Shown here in pieces: positions 26,292 to 34,823 of a stretch of DNA of 64,000 nucleotides (the stretch's first letter is position 1; each line of letters starts with the position of its first letter). Below the pieces are notes generated by a model that ran no database searches, was not told the DNA's origin, and worked only from the letters and a program-made list of their open reading frames with translations. The position numbers and the translations under genes were made by a program. The DNA comes from an uncultured Acetatifactor sp. (GTDB lineage: Bacteria; Bacillota; Clostridia; Lachnospirales; Lachnospiraceae): positions 5,522-69,521 of the forward strand of contig CAJTLR010000001.1 in NCBI GenBank assembly GCA_910577185.1, written 5' to 3'.

Positions 26292-26937
26292 GGCAGCGGT
26301 ATTTGATTTGGACGGTACTTTGCTGGATACATCGGAAGGTGTGCTGGCATCTGTCAGATATACAATAGACAGATTTGGTTTTCCTACGCTTGGTGAATCG
26401 CAATTGAAAAATTTTATCGGACCTCCGATTCAGAATTCCTTTGCAATAGCTTATGGTTTGAAAGGTGAAATCTTACAGGAGATTGCATCGGTGTTCCGGG
26501 ACCGGTATAAAAAATTTGATTTACTGAAGGCAGTACCTTATGAGGGAATATATGACGTTTTTCAGAAATTAGTTGAGAAAGGTATTCAGCCAGCAATAGC
26601 AACTTATAAACGTCAGGACTATGCAACAGAAATTCTGACTCATTTTGGATTCGACAAGTATACGGATATCATGTATGGTGGGGATCATGAGAATAAGATG
26701 AAGAAAAATGATATTATCCGCAATGCAGTCCGTGCAGCAGGAGTGGCAGATTTAAATGATGCGGTTATGATTGGTGACAGCGACAATGATGCCATAGGTG
26801 CAGAAATGCTGGGTGTTAGATTCATAGGGGTAACATATGGATTTGGTTTCCGGACGGAGGCAGATGTGAATAAATTCCCGAATATTGGTGCTGCAAAGAA
26901 AACAGAGGATATAGCGGGACTGATCATGGGAGGGTAG
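26275..26937 (+). CDS. HAD-superfamily hydrolase (phosphoglycolate phosphatase-like)
   Basis: 220 residues from ATG 26275, with GGAGG 8 bases upstream inside the end of the aldolase gene (17-base overlap). HAD motifs are clear: AVFDLDGTLLDTS (motif I), ATYKR with a motif II-like threonine, K in motif III, and MIGDSDNDAIGA (motif IV). The helical cap between motifs I and II places it with Gph/PhnX-like phosphatases. It probably dephosphorylates an intermediate made by the adjoining aldolase or used by the ThDP enzyme. Substrate unknown. Confidence 0.85.
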   Translation: MGQRFKAAVFDLDGTLLDTSEGVLASVRYTIDRFGFPTLGESQLKNFIGPPIQNSFAIAYGLKGEILQEIASVFRDRYKKFDLLKAVPYEGIYDVFQKLVEKGIQPAIATYKRQDYATEILTHFGFDKYTDIMYGGDHENKMKKNDIIRNAVRAAGVADLNDAVMIGDSDNDAIGAEMLGVRFIGVTYGFGFRTEADVNKFPNIGAAKKTEDIAGLIMGG

Positions 26938-26942
26938 CAGGA

Positions 26943-28748
26943 ATGAAGGTCAAGGTAGCAAAGTACATATCAGAATTTCTGGTAAAGCGTGGGATTACAG
27001 ATTGTTTTATGGTTACTGGCGGAGGGGCGATGCATCTTGATGATGCCCTTGGACATCAGGAGGGGCTTCACTGTGTGTTTAACCATCATGAGCAGGCATC
27101 TGCAATTGCAGCAGAAGGATATACCAGAATGACAGGAAAAATAGCTGCTGTCTGTGTGACAAGCGGGCCCGGAGGGACAAATGCAATCACAGGAGTGCTG
27201 GGCGGATGGGTGGATTCCATTCCTATGTTTGTGATATCAGGACAGGTAAAACGGGAAACAACAACCTGGGCATATCCGGAACTGGATCTCAGGCAGTTGG
27301 GAGATCAGGAATTTGATATTATAAATTCCGTCAGTAATATGACGAAATATTGTGTTATGCTTACAAATCCGGAAGAGACAGCCTACCATTTGGAAAAAGC
27401 ATTATATATGGCAATGAATGGAAGAGGGGGACCTGTCTGGCTGGATATTCCGCTGGATGTGCAGGGAGCGATGATTGAGGCGGATGATCTGATTCATTTT
27501 TATCCAGAGAAAGAGAATATGCCGGTGATTCCTTCTGTTTCAAAGGAGATGGCAAAAACCATAATTGATAAGATAAGACTGGCCAAAGCGCCGCTTATTC
27601 TTGCCGGGACAGGGATACGTTTGGGAAATGCGGAAGACGAATTTCTGAAATTGGTGAAAAAACTGCAGATTCCGGTTGTGACAGCCTGGAATGCGAATGA
27701 TACATTAGAATATGAAAATCCACATTTTGCCGGAATGCCTGGAACGGTTGGTACCAGGGCAGGCAACTTCGTGGTCCAAAATTGTGATCTGCTGCTGAGT
27801 CTTGGCTGCCGCCTGAATATTCGGATGATTGGTTACAATCATTATGATTTTGCAAAAAATGCCTATAAGATTATTGTAGATATTGACCCTGAAGAACTGA
27901 AGAAACCTACAATAAAAGCTGATATGCCCATTTGTGCAGATGTAAAAGATTTGATTTTGCAGTTATTGCTTCAGGAGTACGCACCGCAGGAAGACCATAC
28001 GGTTTGGAGTAAATGGTGTCGGGATCTTGTGGTGAAGTATCCTGCTGTGCTGGATACTTATCATAATAACGGAAATTCCATGATCAATCCTTATGTGTTT
28101 ATAGATAAGCTGTTTTCGGAACTGGCAGCGGATGATCGCATTATCTGTGGAAATGGAAGTGCTTGTGTTATTACGTTCCAGGCAGCGAAAATCAGACAAG
28201 GTCAGCGTATGTTTACAAATTCCGGATGTGCGGCAATGGGATATGGTTTTCCGGCGGCAATAGGAGTTGCTGTGTCTGATAACAGCCGCCGTACCATATG
28301 TGTCGATGGTGATGGAAGCGTGATGATGAATCTGCAGGAGCTTGCAACGGTTGCCCACAATAAGTTGAATATTAAACTGATGATACTCAACAATAATGGA
28401 TACCATTCTATACGCCAGACACAGGCAAATTTGTTTCAGCCGCCATTTGTCGGTATTGATCAGGGCAGCGGTGTAGGATTTCCGGATTTTGAAAAGCTGG
28501 CAGCTGCATTTGGCATTCCATATTTCAGGTTAGACAGTGAAAGAAACTGTGCGGAAGTTCTGAAAGCGGCATTAAATTGTGAGGGGGCATGCATCATGGA
28601 AGCAGTTGTTGATCCAGGGCAAAACTTCGAACCGAAGTCTGCATCAAGGATCTTGCCGGATGGAAGAATCACGTCCCCCTCTCTTGACGATATGTCTCCG
28701 TTTCTTGATAGGAAAGAATTTGAAGAAGTCTGTTTCAGGGGCATATAA
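26943..28748 (+). CDS. ThDP-dependent acetolactate-synthase-like enzyme (YerE-like candidate)
   Basis: 601 residues with all three thiamine-enzyme domains: HHEQASAIAAEGY with the catalytic Glu, VTSGPGGTNAITG, the central domain, and GDGSVMMNLQELATV followed by NNNGYHSI as the GDGx(25-30)NN ThDP/Mg motif. It differs from housekeeping IlvB in context, since no small subunit is nearby. Instead, CDP-glucose pathway genes RfbF, RfbH and RfbG follow. The same pairing occurs in CDP-yersiniose synthesis, where YerE transfers an acetyl unit from pyruvate to C4 of a CDP-3,6-dideoxy-4-ketosugar. That role is proposed here by context. Confidence 0.85.
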   Translation: MKVKVAKYISEFLVKRGITDCFMVTGGGAMHLDDALGHQEGLHCVFNHHEQASAIAAEGYTRMTGKIAAVCVTSGPGGTNAITGVLGGWVDSIPMFVISGQVKRETTTWAYPELDLRQLGDQEFDIINSVSNMTKYCVMLTNPEETAYHLEKALYMAMNGRGGPVWLDIPLDVQGAMIEADDLIHFYPEKENMPVIPSVSKEMAKTIIDKIRLAKAPLILAGTGIRLGNAEDEFLKLVKKLQIPVVTAWNANDTLEYENPHFAGMPGTVGTRAGNFVVQNCDLLLSLGCRLNIRMIGYNHYDFAKNAYKIIVDIDPEELKKPTIKADMPICADVKDLILQLLLQEYAPQEDHTVWSKWCRDLVVKYPAVLDTYHNNGNSMINPYVFIDKLFSELAADDRIICGNGSACVITFQAAKIRQGQRMFTNSGCAAMGYGFPAAIGVAVSDNSRRTICVDGDGSVMMNLQELATVAHNKLNIKLMILNNNGYHSIRQTQANLFQPPFVGIDQGSGVGFPDFEKLAAAFGIPYFRLDSERNCAEVLKAALNCEGACIMEAVVDPGQNFEPKSASRILPDGRITSPSLDDMSPFLDRKEFEEVCFRGI

Positions 28749-28766
28749 AACCAGGGAGAACAGCTT

Positions 28767-29726
28767 ATGGAACGTTTCAGGATAAAGAACATGGTGATTA
28801 CCGGTCCCACCGGGGCAATCGGACTGGCTTTGGTCAATCGCTGTATACAGCAGGGAATAGAGGTATACGCGGTTGTAAATCCTGCATCGGCGCGTATTTC
28901 GTGCATTCCCGGGCATGATCTGGTTCATGTGATTCCATGCGACATGCATTGTCTGGAAAGGCTGGGAGAGCTTATTCCCCGGGAAATGGATGTATTTTGT
29001 CACCTGGCATGGGAATCCACGGCAGGGCCGGGAAGAAACAGCACGGATGTCCAGTGGAGAAATATCGGCGCTGCACTGGATGCAGTGGATGCCGCCGCAG
29101 TTCTGGGGTGCAGGGTATTTCTGGGAGCGGGTTCCCAGGCAGAATACGGGCGTGTCAGCGGAAAACTTTCTCCGGATACGCCGGTTTTTCCCGAAAATGC
29201 TTATGGCAGTGCAAAATTATGTGCGGGCCAGCTGACAAAAATAAGATGTGAACAGCAGGGACTGCGGCATGTCTGGACAAGAATTTTAAGTGTGTATGGT
29301 CCCGGGGACGGAGAGAATACCATGATAATGTCTGTTATAAGACAGCTGCTGGAGGGAAAGACACCGGAACTGACCGCGGGAGAACAAATGTGGGATTATC
29401 TGTATTCCGGGGATGCGGCAGAAGCCATGCTGCTTTTGGGGGAAATAGGAAAACACGGCAGAATATATTGTCTGGGGAGTGGATCAGCACGGCCATTAAA
29501 GGAATATGCGGAAATGATCAGGGATATGACCGCGCCAGGCAAATCCCTGAATTTTGGCTCGGTGCCTTATGGGAAGAACCAGGTGATGTATCTTTGTGCA
29601 GACATTCGGGAACTGCAGGAGGATATAGGTTTTACTCCGAAATATTCTTTTTGGGAAGGAATACAGGAAACGCTGTGCTGGGTAAAAGAACAGCATTCGT
29701 TTGAGGATTCCAGAGAGGGATACTGA
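28767..29726 (+). CDS. Extended SDR nucleotide-sugar reductase/epimerase
   Basis: 319 residues. The N-terminal VITGPTGAIG motif binds NAD(P), CHLAWEST lies at the fourth strand, and YGSAK supplies the YxxxK catalytic pair. The C-terminus shows the usual substrate-domain end (YSFWEGIQETL). It overlaps the RfbF start by 1 base. In yersiniose synthesis a reductase (YerF) reduces the acetyl branch after YerE, and this SDR is the natural candidate. An alternative is a simple 3-, 4- or 5-epimerase of the CDP-sugar. Confidence 0.8.
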   Translation: MERFRIKNMVITGPTGAIGLALVNRCIQQGIEVYAVVNPASARISCIPGHDLVHVIPCDMHCLERLGELIPREMDVFCHLAWESTAGPGRNSTDVQWRNIGAALDAVDAAAVLGCRVFLGAGSQAEYGRVSGKLSPDTPVFPENAYGSAKLCAGQLTKIRCEQQGLRHVWTRILSVYGPGDGENTMIMSVIRQLLEGKTPELTAGEQMWDYLYSGDAAEAMLLLGEIGKHGRIYCLGSGSARPLKEYAEMIRDMTAPGKSLNFGSVPYGKNQVMYLCADIRELQEDIGFTPKYSFWEGIQETLCWVKEQHSFEDSREGY

Positions 29727-30505
29727 TGAAGGTTGTTATTTTGGCGGGAGGATTTGGAACCCGTATCAGTGAAGAGAGCCATTTGAGGCCGAAGCCTATG
29801 ATAGAGATAGGAGGCAAGCCTATTTTGTGGCATATCATGAAGGAATACTCTGTGTACGGTTATCATGAATTTATTATATGCTGTGGATATAAGCAGCACG
29901 TGATCAAGGAATGGTTTGCAAACTATTTTCTATATAATAGTGACATTACATTTGATTTTACCAAAGGAAACCACGTGCAGGTACATTCCAATGAGACAGA
30001 ACCATGGAAGGTAACGCTTGTGGATACAGGATACGATACAATGACCGGAGGAAGAATCAAAAGAATCCGTCCTTATGTGGGGGAGGAGCCCTTTATGCTG
30101 ACCTATGGCGATGGTGTGGCAGACATTAATATCAGTGAGCTGGCCGCGTTTCATCAGCAGCATGGCAGGACTGCCACAATTACAGCAGTTGACATAGGAC
30201 AGAAATTTGGCGTACTGGAGATTGACACGAAGGGGAAAGTGGATAGGTTCCGGGAGAAGGCTTCATCTGACGGAAATGTCATTAATGGCGGATATATGGT
30301 TCTGAATCCCCGGATTTTTGATTATATCGAAGGCGATGCCACGGTCTTTGAAAAGACACCGATTGAAAGACTGGCCAGGGACGGAGAACTGATGGCTTAT
30401 AGGCATATGGGTTTTTGGAAGTGCATGGATACCCAGAGGGATAAAATAAAACTGGAAGAGATGATAGCGGTCGGCAATGCACCGTGGATGACATGGAACA
30501 AGTAA
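29726..30505 (+). CDS. rfbF: Glucose-1-phosphate cytidylyltransferase
   Basis: 259 residues, full length for RfbF. ILAGGFGTRISEE is the nucleotide-binding loop and RPKPMIEIGGKPIL follows with the catalytic Lys. TYGDGVADI is the metal site, and INGGYMVL and GFWKCMDT are family segments. It converts CTP and glucose-1-phosphate to CDP-glucose, the entry to CDP-dideoxyhexoses. RfbH and RfbG follow directly, and the SDR stop overlaps its ATG. This is one of the firmest calls in the window. Confidence 0.95.
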   Translation: MKVVILAGGFGTRISEESHLRPKPMIEIGGKPILWHIMKEYSVYGYHEFIICCGYKQHVIKEWFANYFLYNSDITFDFTKGNHVQVHSNETEPWKVTLVDTGYDTMTGGRIKRIRPYVGEEPFMLTYGDGVADINISELAAFHQQHGRTATITAVDIGQKFGVLEIDTKGKVDRFREKASSDGNVINGGYMVLNPRIFDYIEGDATVFEKTPIERLARDGELMAYRHMGFWKCMDTQRDKIKLEEMIAVGNAPWMTWNK

Positions 30506-30526
30506 AACAGCACAGGGGTAAGGGAA

Positions 30527-31867
30527 ATGTTTGAAAATAACACAGAAAAACAGGCAAGACAGACTATTTTGAAGCTTGTGGAGGAATATTGTGACACTTT
30601 CCATAGGCCGAAGACAGATTTTAAACCGGGAGACAGGATTCCGTATGCTTCAAGAGTCTATGATTCTGAAGAAATGTGTCGTCTGGTAGATTCGGCGCTG
30701 GAATTTTGGCTGACATCAGGAAGATATACTGATGAATTTGAGCATGGATTTGCGGAATATCTTGGTGTGAAATATTGTTCATTGGTGAATTCCGGTTCTT
30801 CGGCCAATTTACTGGCGTTTATGGCATTGACATCTCCGCTGCTGGGAGAAAGACAAGTGATGCCTGGTGATGAGATGATTACGGTGGCAGCAGGATTCCC
30901 TACAACAATATCGCCGGCGGTACAATACGGAGTAGTGCCGGTTTTTATCGATATTACCATTCCGGAATATAACCTGGATGTTGCACAGCTGGAAGCCGCC
31001 ATATCAGAAAAGACGAAGGTAGTCATGGCTGCACATACCCTGGGGAACCCGTTTGATTTGTACCGGGTCAGGGAATTTTGTAATAAGCATAATTTATGGC
31101 TGATAGAGGATAATTGTGACGCACTTGGAAGTCTTTATGAGTGGGAAGGAAAACCCAGGCTGACTGGAACCATTGGGGATATAGGTACTTCCAGTTTTTA
31201 TCCGCCACATCATATGACGATGGGTGAGGGCGGGGCAGTCTATACCAATCATCCTCTATTGAATAAGATTGTCAGATCTTTTCGGGACTGGGGAAGGGAC
31301 TGCTCCTGCAGGTCAGGGCAGGATAATATGTGTGGGCACCGCTTTGACAGGCAGTTTGGAGAACTGCCTATAGGCTATGACCATAAATATGTCTACTCTC
31401 ATTTTGGGTATAATTTGAAAGCCACGGACCTGCAGGCAGCAGTTGGATGCGCCCAGATTAAAAAATTTCCTGCGTTTGCTGCCCGGAGACGGGAAAACTT
31501 TCAGCAGATTAAGGAGGGGCTGCGGGACTGTCAGGAAAAACTGATTCTGCCGGAGGCAGGCGAAAAATCAGATCCATGTTGGTTTGGATTTCTTCTCACC
31601 TGCAGGGAGGGAGTCAGCCGGACGAAGGCTGTGTCTTTCCTGGAGTCACATGGGATACAGACCAGAATGCTGTTTGCAGGCAATATTATAAAGCATCCTT
31701 GTTTTGACCAAATGAGGAAAAACGGTGTCGGTTACCGGGTTGTAGGGGATTTGAAGGTGACAGACAGGGTTATGCAGGATAGTTTCTGGATAGGTGTGTA
31801 TCCGGGAATGACAGAAGAGATGATTGGGTATATGGTTCAGGTAATAAAAGAGGCGGTTTTTTTATGA
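30527..31867 (+). CDS. rfbH: CDP-4-dehydro-6-deoxyglucose 3-dehydratase E1
   Basis: 446 residues of the PLP/PMP [2Fe-2S] dehydratase RfbH/DdhC. The usual PLP lysine is replaced: FYPPHHMTMGEGG carries the catalytic His of this family. Cysteines at DCSCRSGQDNMCGH form the iron-sulfur ligand group. It removes the C3 hydroxyl of CDP-4-keto-6-deoxyglucose, and needs an electron-donating reductase partner (DdhD/RfbI type); none is visible in this window. The start follows AAGGG, and the stop overlaps the RfbG ATG. Confidence 0.94.
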   Translation: MFENNTEKQARQTILKLVEEYCDTFHRPKTDFKPGDRIPYASRVYDSEEMCRLVDSALEFWLTSGRYTDEFEHGFAEYLGVKYCSLVNSGSSANLLAFMALTSPLLGERQVMPGDEMITVAAGFPTTISPAVQYGVVPVFIDITIPEYNLDVAQLEAAISEKTKVVMAAHTLGNPFDLYRVREFCNKHNLWLIEDNCDALGSLYEWEGKPRLTGTIGDIGTSSFYPPHHMTMGEGGAVYTNHPLLNKIVRSFRDWGRDCSCRSGQDNMCGHRFDRQFGELPIGYDHKYVYSHFGYNLKATDLQAAVGCAQIKKFPAFAARRRENFQQIKEGLRDCQEKLILPEAGEKSDPCWFGFLLTCREGVSRTKAVSFLESHGIQTRMLFAGNIIKHPCFDQMRKNGVGYRVVGDLKVTDRVMQDSFWIGVYPGMTEEMIGYMVQVIKEAVFL

Positions 31868-32928
31868 CAGAAGCAGATATGTCTTTTTATAAAGGGAGAA
31901 AGGTTTTGGTGACAGGTCATACCGGGTTTAAGGGATCGTGGATGACCAAGGTATTGTTGCTGGCAGGGGCAGAGGTTAGCGGGTATGCACTGGAACCACC
32001 CACGGAGCCTTCTTTGTTTAAACAGATGAATTTAGCAAAAGATATGAATTCACTGGAAGGGGATGTCCGTGATCTGGATCATCTGAAAAAGGTTTTTAAA
32101 GAAATAAAACCGGAAGTGGTAATACATATGGCAGCCCAGCCCCTTGTCAGGGATTCTTATAAAAAACCTGTCCATACTTATGAAACCAATGTTATGGGGA
32201 CCGTAAACCTGCTGGAATGTATCCGTATAAGTGATTCGGTCCGTTCGGTAGTCAATGTAACAACAGATAAGGTATACCGGAATGAGGAGAGGGAAGAAGG
32301 CTATAGGGAAGACGAATATCTGGATGGGTATGATCCATATTCCAATTCCAAGTCTTGTTCCGAACTGGTGACAGGCAGTTACCGAAACTCTTTTTTACAA
32401 GAACAGGGGATTGCGGTATCTACCATGCGGGCAGGAAATGTGATTGGCGGTGGTGATTATGCAGCTGACCGGATTGTTCCGGACTGTATGCGCGCAGCAG
32501 AAGCAGGAAGGCACATCACTGTGAGAAATCCGGGATCCATCCGACCTTATCAGCATGTGCTGGAGCCCGTTATGGCTTATCTGATGGTTGCCGCAAGACA
32601 ATTTGATTGTTTTGAACTGTCCGGCAGTTATAATGTTGGTCCGGAGGACTGCGACTGTGTCTCAACGGGCACTTTGGCAGAATTATTCTGTGAGTTGTGG
32701 GAGGAGAAAACAGGAAAACACATCTGCTGGCTGGCGCAAAGTACTTCTGGTCCCCATGAGGCTAATTTTTTAAAATTAAACTGTGGAAAAATAAAAGATA
32801 CCTTTGGATGGAAGCCCCATTGGCATATCCGTGACGCGCTGAAGGATTGTGTAGATTTTAAGAACCGGACGGAAGCGGCAGGCATTTATATAGAACAGCA
32901 GATTCGAAAATATGCGGCTCCCGAATAA
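31864..32928 (+). CDS. rfbG: CDP-glucose 4,6-dehydratase
   Basis: 354 residues. VLVTGHTGFKGSWM is the RfbG-specific form of the NAD-binding motif; MAAQPLVRDSYKKP, VTTDKVYRN and the YDPYSNSK catalytic YxxxK follow. The final third includes YNVGPEDCDC and the TFGWKPHW end typical of this family. It converts CDP-glucose to CDP-4-keto-6-deoxyglucose. The ATG overlaps the RfbH TGA (ATGA); a second ATG at 31879 is also possible. Together with RfbF and RfbH it completes the common CDP-3,6-dideoxysugar trunk. Confidence 0.95.
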   Translation: MTEADMSFYKGRKVLVTGHTGFKGSWMTKVLLLAGAEVSGYALEPPTEPSLFKQMNLAKDMNSLEGDVRDLDHLKKVFKEIKPEVVIHMAAQPLVRDSYKKPVHTYETNVMGTVNLLECIRISDSVRSVVNVTTDKVYRNEEREEGYREDEYLDGYDPYSNSKSCSELVTGSYRNSFLQEQGIAVSTMRAGNVIGGGDYAADRIVPDCMRAAEAGRHITVRNPGSIRPYQHVLEPVMAYLMVAARQFDCFELSGSYNVGPEDCDCVSTGTLAELFCELWEEKTGKHICWLAQSTSGPHEANFLKLNCGKIKDTFGWKPHWHIRDALKDCVDFKNRTEAAGIYIEQQIRKYAAPE

Positions 32929-32974
32929 AACAGAGAACTAAATTTATTCATGCCAGAATGGGGAGGAAATAAAT

Positions 32975-34075
32975 TTGTTAAGGATAAGAAGCCACAAAGA
33001 GATTATGGAAAAAGCCAGGGAATTGAACCAGGTAGTAGGTTTCGGAGCAGGAAAAAGGCTGGAATTGCTGGGTGAGTATTTTTATGGTACGGAATTATGG
33101 GATAAGCTGGACTACATAATTGATAATGATGAGAAGAAGCAGAATACGGAAGTTACGGTTATGGGGAAGGCGTTTCAGATCATATCGCTTCGTAAATGGA
33201 GAGAGAAAAAGCATGATAATTATGCGATTATTATTACTTGTGCCAAGTATAAAAGTATAGTAGAAGAATTAAGCGCAGACAGCATGCTAAATAAAATTGA
33301 TTTTTATTGTCTGGATCATATTCCGCAAGGAGATCGGGATGAAGAAGCCATGCAGAAGAAAATTCCTGAGTATATCAGGCTTAGCGAAAAACCGTTGATC
33401 CCTAAAGTAATTCATTATTGCTGGTTTGGGGGAAATCCGATTCCGGACAGGTGTAAGCTGTGGATGGAAAGCTGGCATAAATTTTGTCCGGATTATCAGT
33501 TTATTGAATGGAATGAAAGTAATTATGACATTGGTAAGAATGCCTATATGTATCAGGCGTACCAAAGACAAAAATGGGGATTTGTTTCGGATTATGCACG
33601 GTTAGATATTATATATAATCATGGCGGAATATATCTGGATACGGATGTGGAACTGGTTCAGAATATAGATGATTTATTATATCAAAAAGGATTTGCCGGC
33701 TTTCAGAATTCTGAACAGGTTAATACCGGACTGGGCTTTGGGGCGGTGAAAGGGCTGCCTATTATGAAGGAACTGTTAGACTTATACAATGGTATGCAGT
33801 TTATCAATGAAGACGGAAGCATAAATAAAACCGGGTGTCCGGAACTACAGACTCCTATTTTGGAGAAACACCATCTGCAAAAGAACGGAGAGTACCAGAT
33901 TATTGCAGATATGACGATCTATCCGGAAAAAGTTCTCTGCGGAAAGAGTATGATTACAAAGAGAATTTTACTGAAACCCTATACCAGGGCAATTCATCAT
34001 TTTGATGGCTCATGGGCAGACCAGAAAGACAGAGAATGGAATATGTGGCTTGAGACCATGACACAATCACAGTAA
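32975..34075 (+). CDS. GT32-like (DXD sugar-binding) glycosyltransferase with N-terminal module
   Basis: 366 residues from a TTG at 32975 preceded by GGGGAGGAA; an ATG at 33005 would cut into the module. Residues 16-112 are the shared module (VVGFGAGKRLELLG, then YIIDNDEKK). The catalytic part begins IPKVIHYCWFGGNPIP and contains SDYARLDIIYNHGGIYLDTDV, which is the OCH1/GT32 signature with the DxD metal motif. GT32 members add mannosyl, galactosyl or GlcNAc residues. It closes the stretch after the CDP-sugar genes and may transfer the sugar they make; that link rests on position only. Confidence 0.85.
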   Translation: MLRIRSHKEIMEKARELNQVVGFGAGKRLELLGEYFYGTELWDKLDYIIDNDEKKQNTEVTVMGKAFQIISLRKWREKKHDNYAIIITCAKYKSIVEELSADSMLNKIDFYCLDHIPQGDRDEEAMQKKIPEYIRLSEKPLIPKVIHYCWFGGNPIPDRCKLWMESWHKFCPDYQFIEWNESNYDIGKNAYMYQAYQRQKWGFVSDYARLDIIYNHGGIYLDTDVELVQNIDDLLYQKGFAGFQNSEQVNTGLGFGAVKGLPIMKELLDLYNGMQFINEDGSINKTGCPELQTPILEKHHLQKNGEYQIIADMTIYPEKVLCGKSMITKRILLKPYTRAIHHFDGSWADQKDREWNMWLETMTQSQ

Positions 34076-34149
34076 AGGGTAGATCCGGGAAGCTGAGGCG
34101 GGTATGGCCGTTTTGCTGGAAAAAGCCATGGCAACGGAGGAACATGAGA

Positions 34150-34794
34150 ATGGCAGAAACTCAGGTGATGCAATTGTTGTTAAATTATCCCCAGCTGGAA
34201 GTAATAGAGAAAAACATTATACAGGCATATGAAATGATGTGCCGGTGCTATGAGGGAAAGAATAAGGTATTGCTCTGCGGCAACGGAGGCAGCGCGGCAG
34301 ACTGTGAGCACATTGTGGGAGAACTCATGAAGGTTTTCTGGGTGAAAAGAAGGCTTCCGGAAAGAGAAGAAGAGAAACTACGTAAATGCGGAGCGGACAG
34401 TGCGATGCTGGAAAATATCGTGGAAGCCCTGCCTGCAATTTCTCTTACAAGTCATGTCAGTTTCCTGACGGCATTTTGCAATGACAACAGTGCAGAAGAA
34501 ATGTTTGCGCAACAGCTTTATGTATTGGGAAATCCCGGGGATGTGTTATGGGCAATATCAACATCAGGTAATTCGGCAAATGTGATAAATGCAGCCATTG
34601 TGGCCAGGGCAAAGGGAATTAAAGTGATCGGAATGACAGGTGCCAGCGGAGGAAAACTGGCAGAGTATTCAGATGTGCTGATGAATGTTCCGTCAGAAAT
34701 TACGGCAAGGATACAGGAAATGCATGTTCCCATATACCATACAATATGCGCCATGCTGGAAGGTCATTTTTTTGCAAGGGAAGAAAGTGCATAA
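34150..34794 (+). CDS. gmhA: Sedoheptulose-7-phosphate isomerase
   Basis: 214 residues. The ATG at 34150 sits 9 bases after GGAGG (34136-34140); the ATG at 34144 is only 3 bases from it. It is a SIS protein with LLCGNGGSAADCEH, AISTSGNSANV and a late EMHVPIYHTIC that carries the catalytic and zinc His region of GmhA. It converts sedoheptulose-7-phosphate to D-glycero-D-manno-heptose-7-phosphate, the first heptose step. HldE and GmhB follow in pathway order. There is a 45-residue insert-like stretch after the first motif (VKRRLPEREEEKLRKCG) that also occurs in many Gram-positive GmhA proteins. Confidence 0.9.
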   Translation: MAETQVMQLLLNYPQLEVIEKNIIQAYEMMCRCYEGKNKVLLCGNGGSAADCEHIVGELMKVFWVKRRLPEREEEKLRKCGADSAMLENIVEALPAISLTSHVSFLTAFCNDNSAEEMFAQQLYVLGNPGDVLWAISTSGNSANVINAAIVARAKGIKVIGMTGASGGKLAEYSDVLMNVPSEITARIQEMHVPIYHTICAMLEGHFFAREESA

Positions 34795-34823
34795 ACAAGA
34801 AAGGACTTTAAGCGGGATCCTAT

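Noticed and set aside
26943..28748. Housekeeping acetolactate synthase (ilvB) call for the ThDP enzyme.
   Set aside because: No small regulatory subunit or branched-chain amino acid genes are adjacent; the neighbours are CDP-sugar and aldolase genes.
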